Both the position numbers and the translations under genes were made by a program. From Gemmataceae bacterium (lineage in GTDB: Bacteria; Planctomycetota; Planctomycetia; Gemmatales; Gemmataceae), in NCBI GenBank assembly GCA_009697105.1, contig SIAQ01000023.1:1-49557 (forward strand): a stretch of 49,557 bases of DNA, written 5' to 3'. Below the pieces are notes generated by a model, which made no database searches, was not told the origin of the DNA, and was given only the letters and a program-made list of their open reading frames with translations. This document shows, piece after piece, positions 49,441 through 49,557 of this stretch. Within the stretch, counting starts at the first letter, position 1. Every line of letters starts with the position of its first letter.

Positions 49441-49557
49441 CATTAGACATGCCGTCGATCCGCGACAACCGCGCCTTTTCGATCCCTTTCAGCAGATCAT
49501 TCCGCCGCTCGGTCTTGACCGCATCGCCAGCGGTTGGCAGAGCATCTTTCGTGCCTT
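49415..49557 (-). CDS. C-terminal end of an unidentified protein (cut by window edge)
   Basis: The last 47 residues are visible, in frame to a TAG at 49415-49417: GTKDALPTAGDAVKTERRND, LLKGIEKARLSRIDGMSNVD and TTPLRQ. The composition (helical, charged, no hydrophobic segment) is that of a normal protein C-terminus, and no competing frame is open. The family cannot be named from this piece. Confidence 0.6.
   Translation of the reverse strand, partial: GTKDALPTAGDAVKTERRNDLLKGIEKARLSRIDGMSNVDTTPLRQ

Overview
The window looks like chromosomal DNA of a planctomycete, most likely of the Gemmata group. This rests on gene content, not on a marker gene. The signs are a large Big-2/cytochrome/DUF1549/DUF1553 protein, secreted proteases carrying PPC (pre-peptidase C-terminal) domains, a SUMF1-type protein, WD40 and FG-GAP repeat proteins, an ECF sigma factor opening MSWDE, and many small conserved secreted proteins. 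There are about 47 genes or gene remnants. I found no rRNA, tRNA, CRISPR array or prophage.

Layout. 1-666: left part of an IS4-type insertion sequence that has cut a Uma2-like gene. 807-5714: leftward secreted proteins (pseudoprotease, trypsin-like protease, small secreted protein, SGNH hydrolase). 5981-6643: Phd-like/MazF toxin-antitoxin pair. 6684-11037: DUF1549/1553 protein, mnmA, ECF sigma factor. 11038-12163: no confident gene, but unusually dense in hairpins. 12164-16991: small conserved protein, M20 amidohydrolase, DAHP synthase, a candidate structured RNA with its own promoter and terminator, a HEAT-like protein, dtd. 17000-17728: two broken genes. 18105-26168: SUMF1 protein, apbE, a membrane GTPase next to yidD, a compact copper amine oxidase-like protein, a membrane protein, a thioredoxin-fold protein lacking CxxC. 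26454-36535: planctomycete-type conserved genes, a lipoprotein, a receiver-like protein, a phosphomannose isomerase-like cupin, WD40 protein, TIM-barrel isomerase, O-methyltransferase, EF-hand and FG-GAP proteins. 36608-49557: secreted copper-protein-like gene, HicAB, leuD, a VWA-type membrane protein, a five-repeat secreted protein, protoporphyrinogen oxidase, SMP-30, a double-domain hydrolase, an amidohydrolase, a frameshifted MazF with its antitoxin, an orphan HicB, and the end of one more gene.

The genes are mostly single units or very short operons (antitoxin/mazF, GTPase/yidD, hicA/hicB, protease/pseudoprotease). Metabolic housekeeping genes (mnmA, aroF, dtd, leuD, hemY) are scattered singly and not clustered by pathway.

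The most striking feature is not a gene. Almost every gene end carries a long inverted repeat from one of about a dozen families, typically 0-60 bases after the stop codon and without a T-tract. In at least six genes the repeat itself contains the stop codon. A few canonical T-tract terminators occur as well (12104, 15145, 15408). The second strongest lead is the roughly 220-nt structured RNA candidate at 15408-15626.
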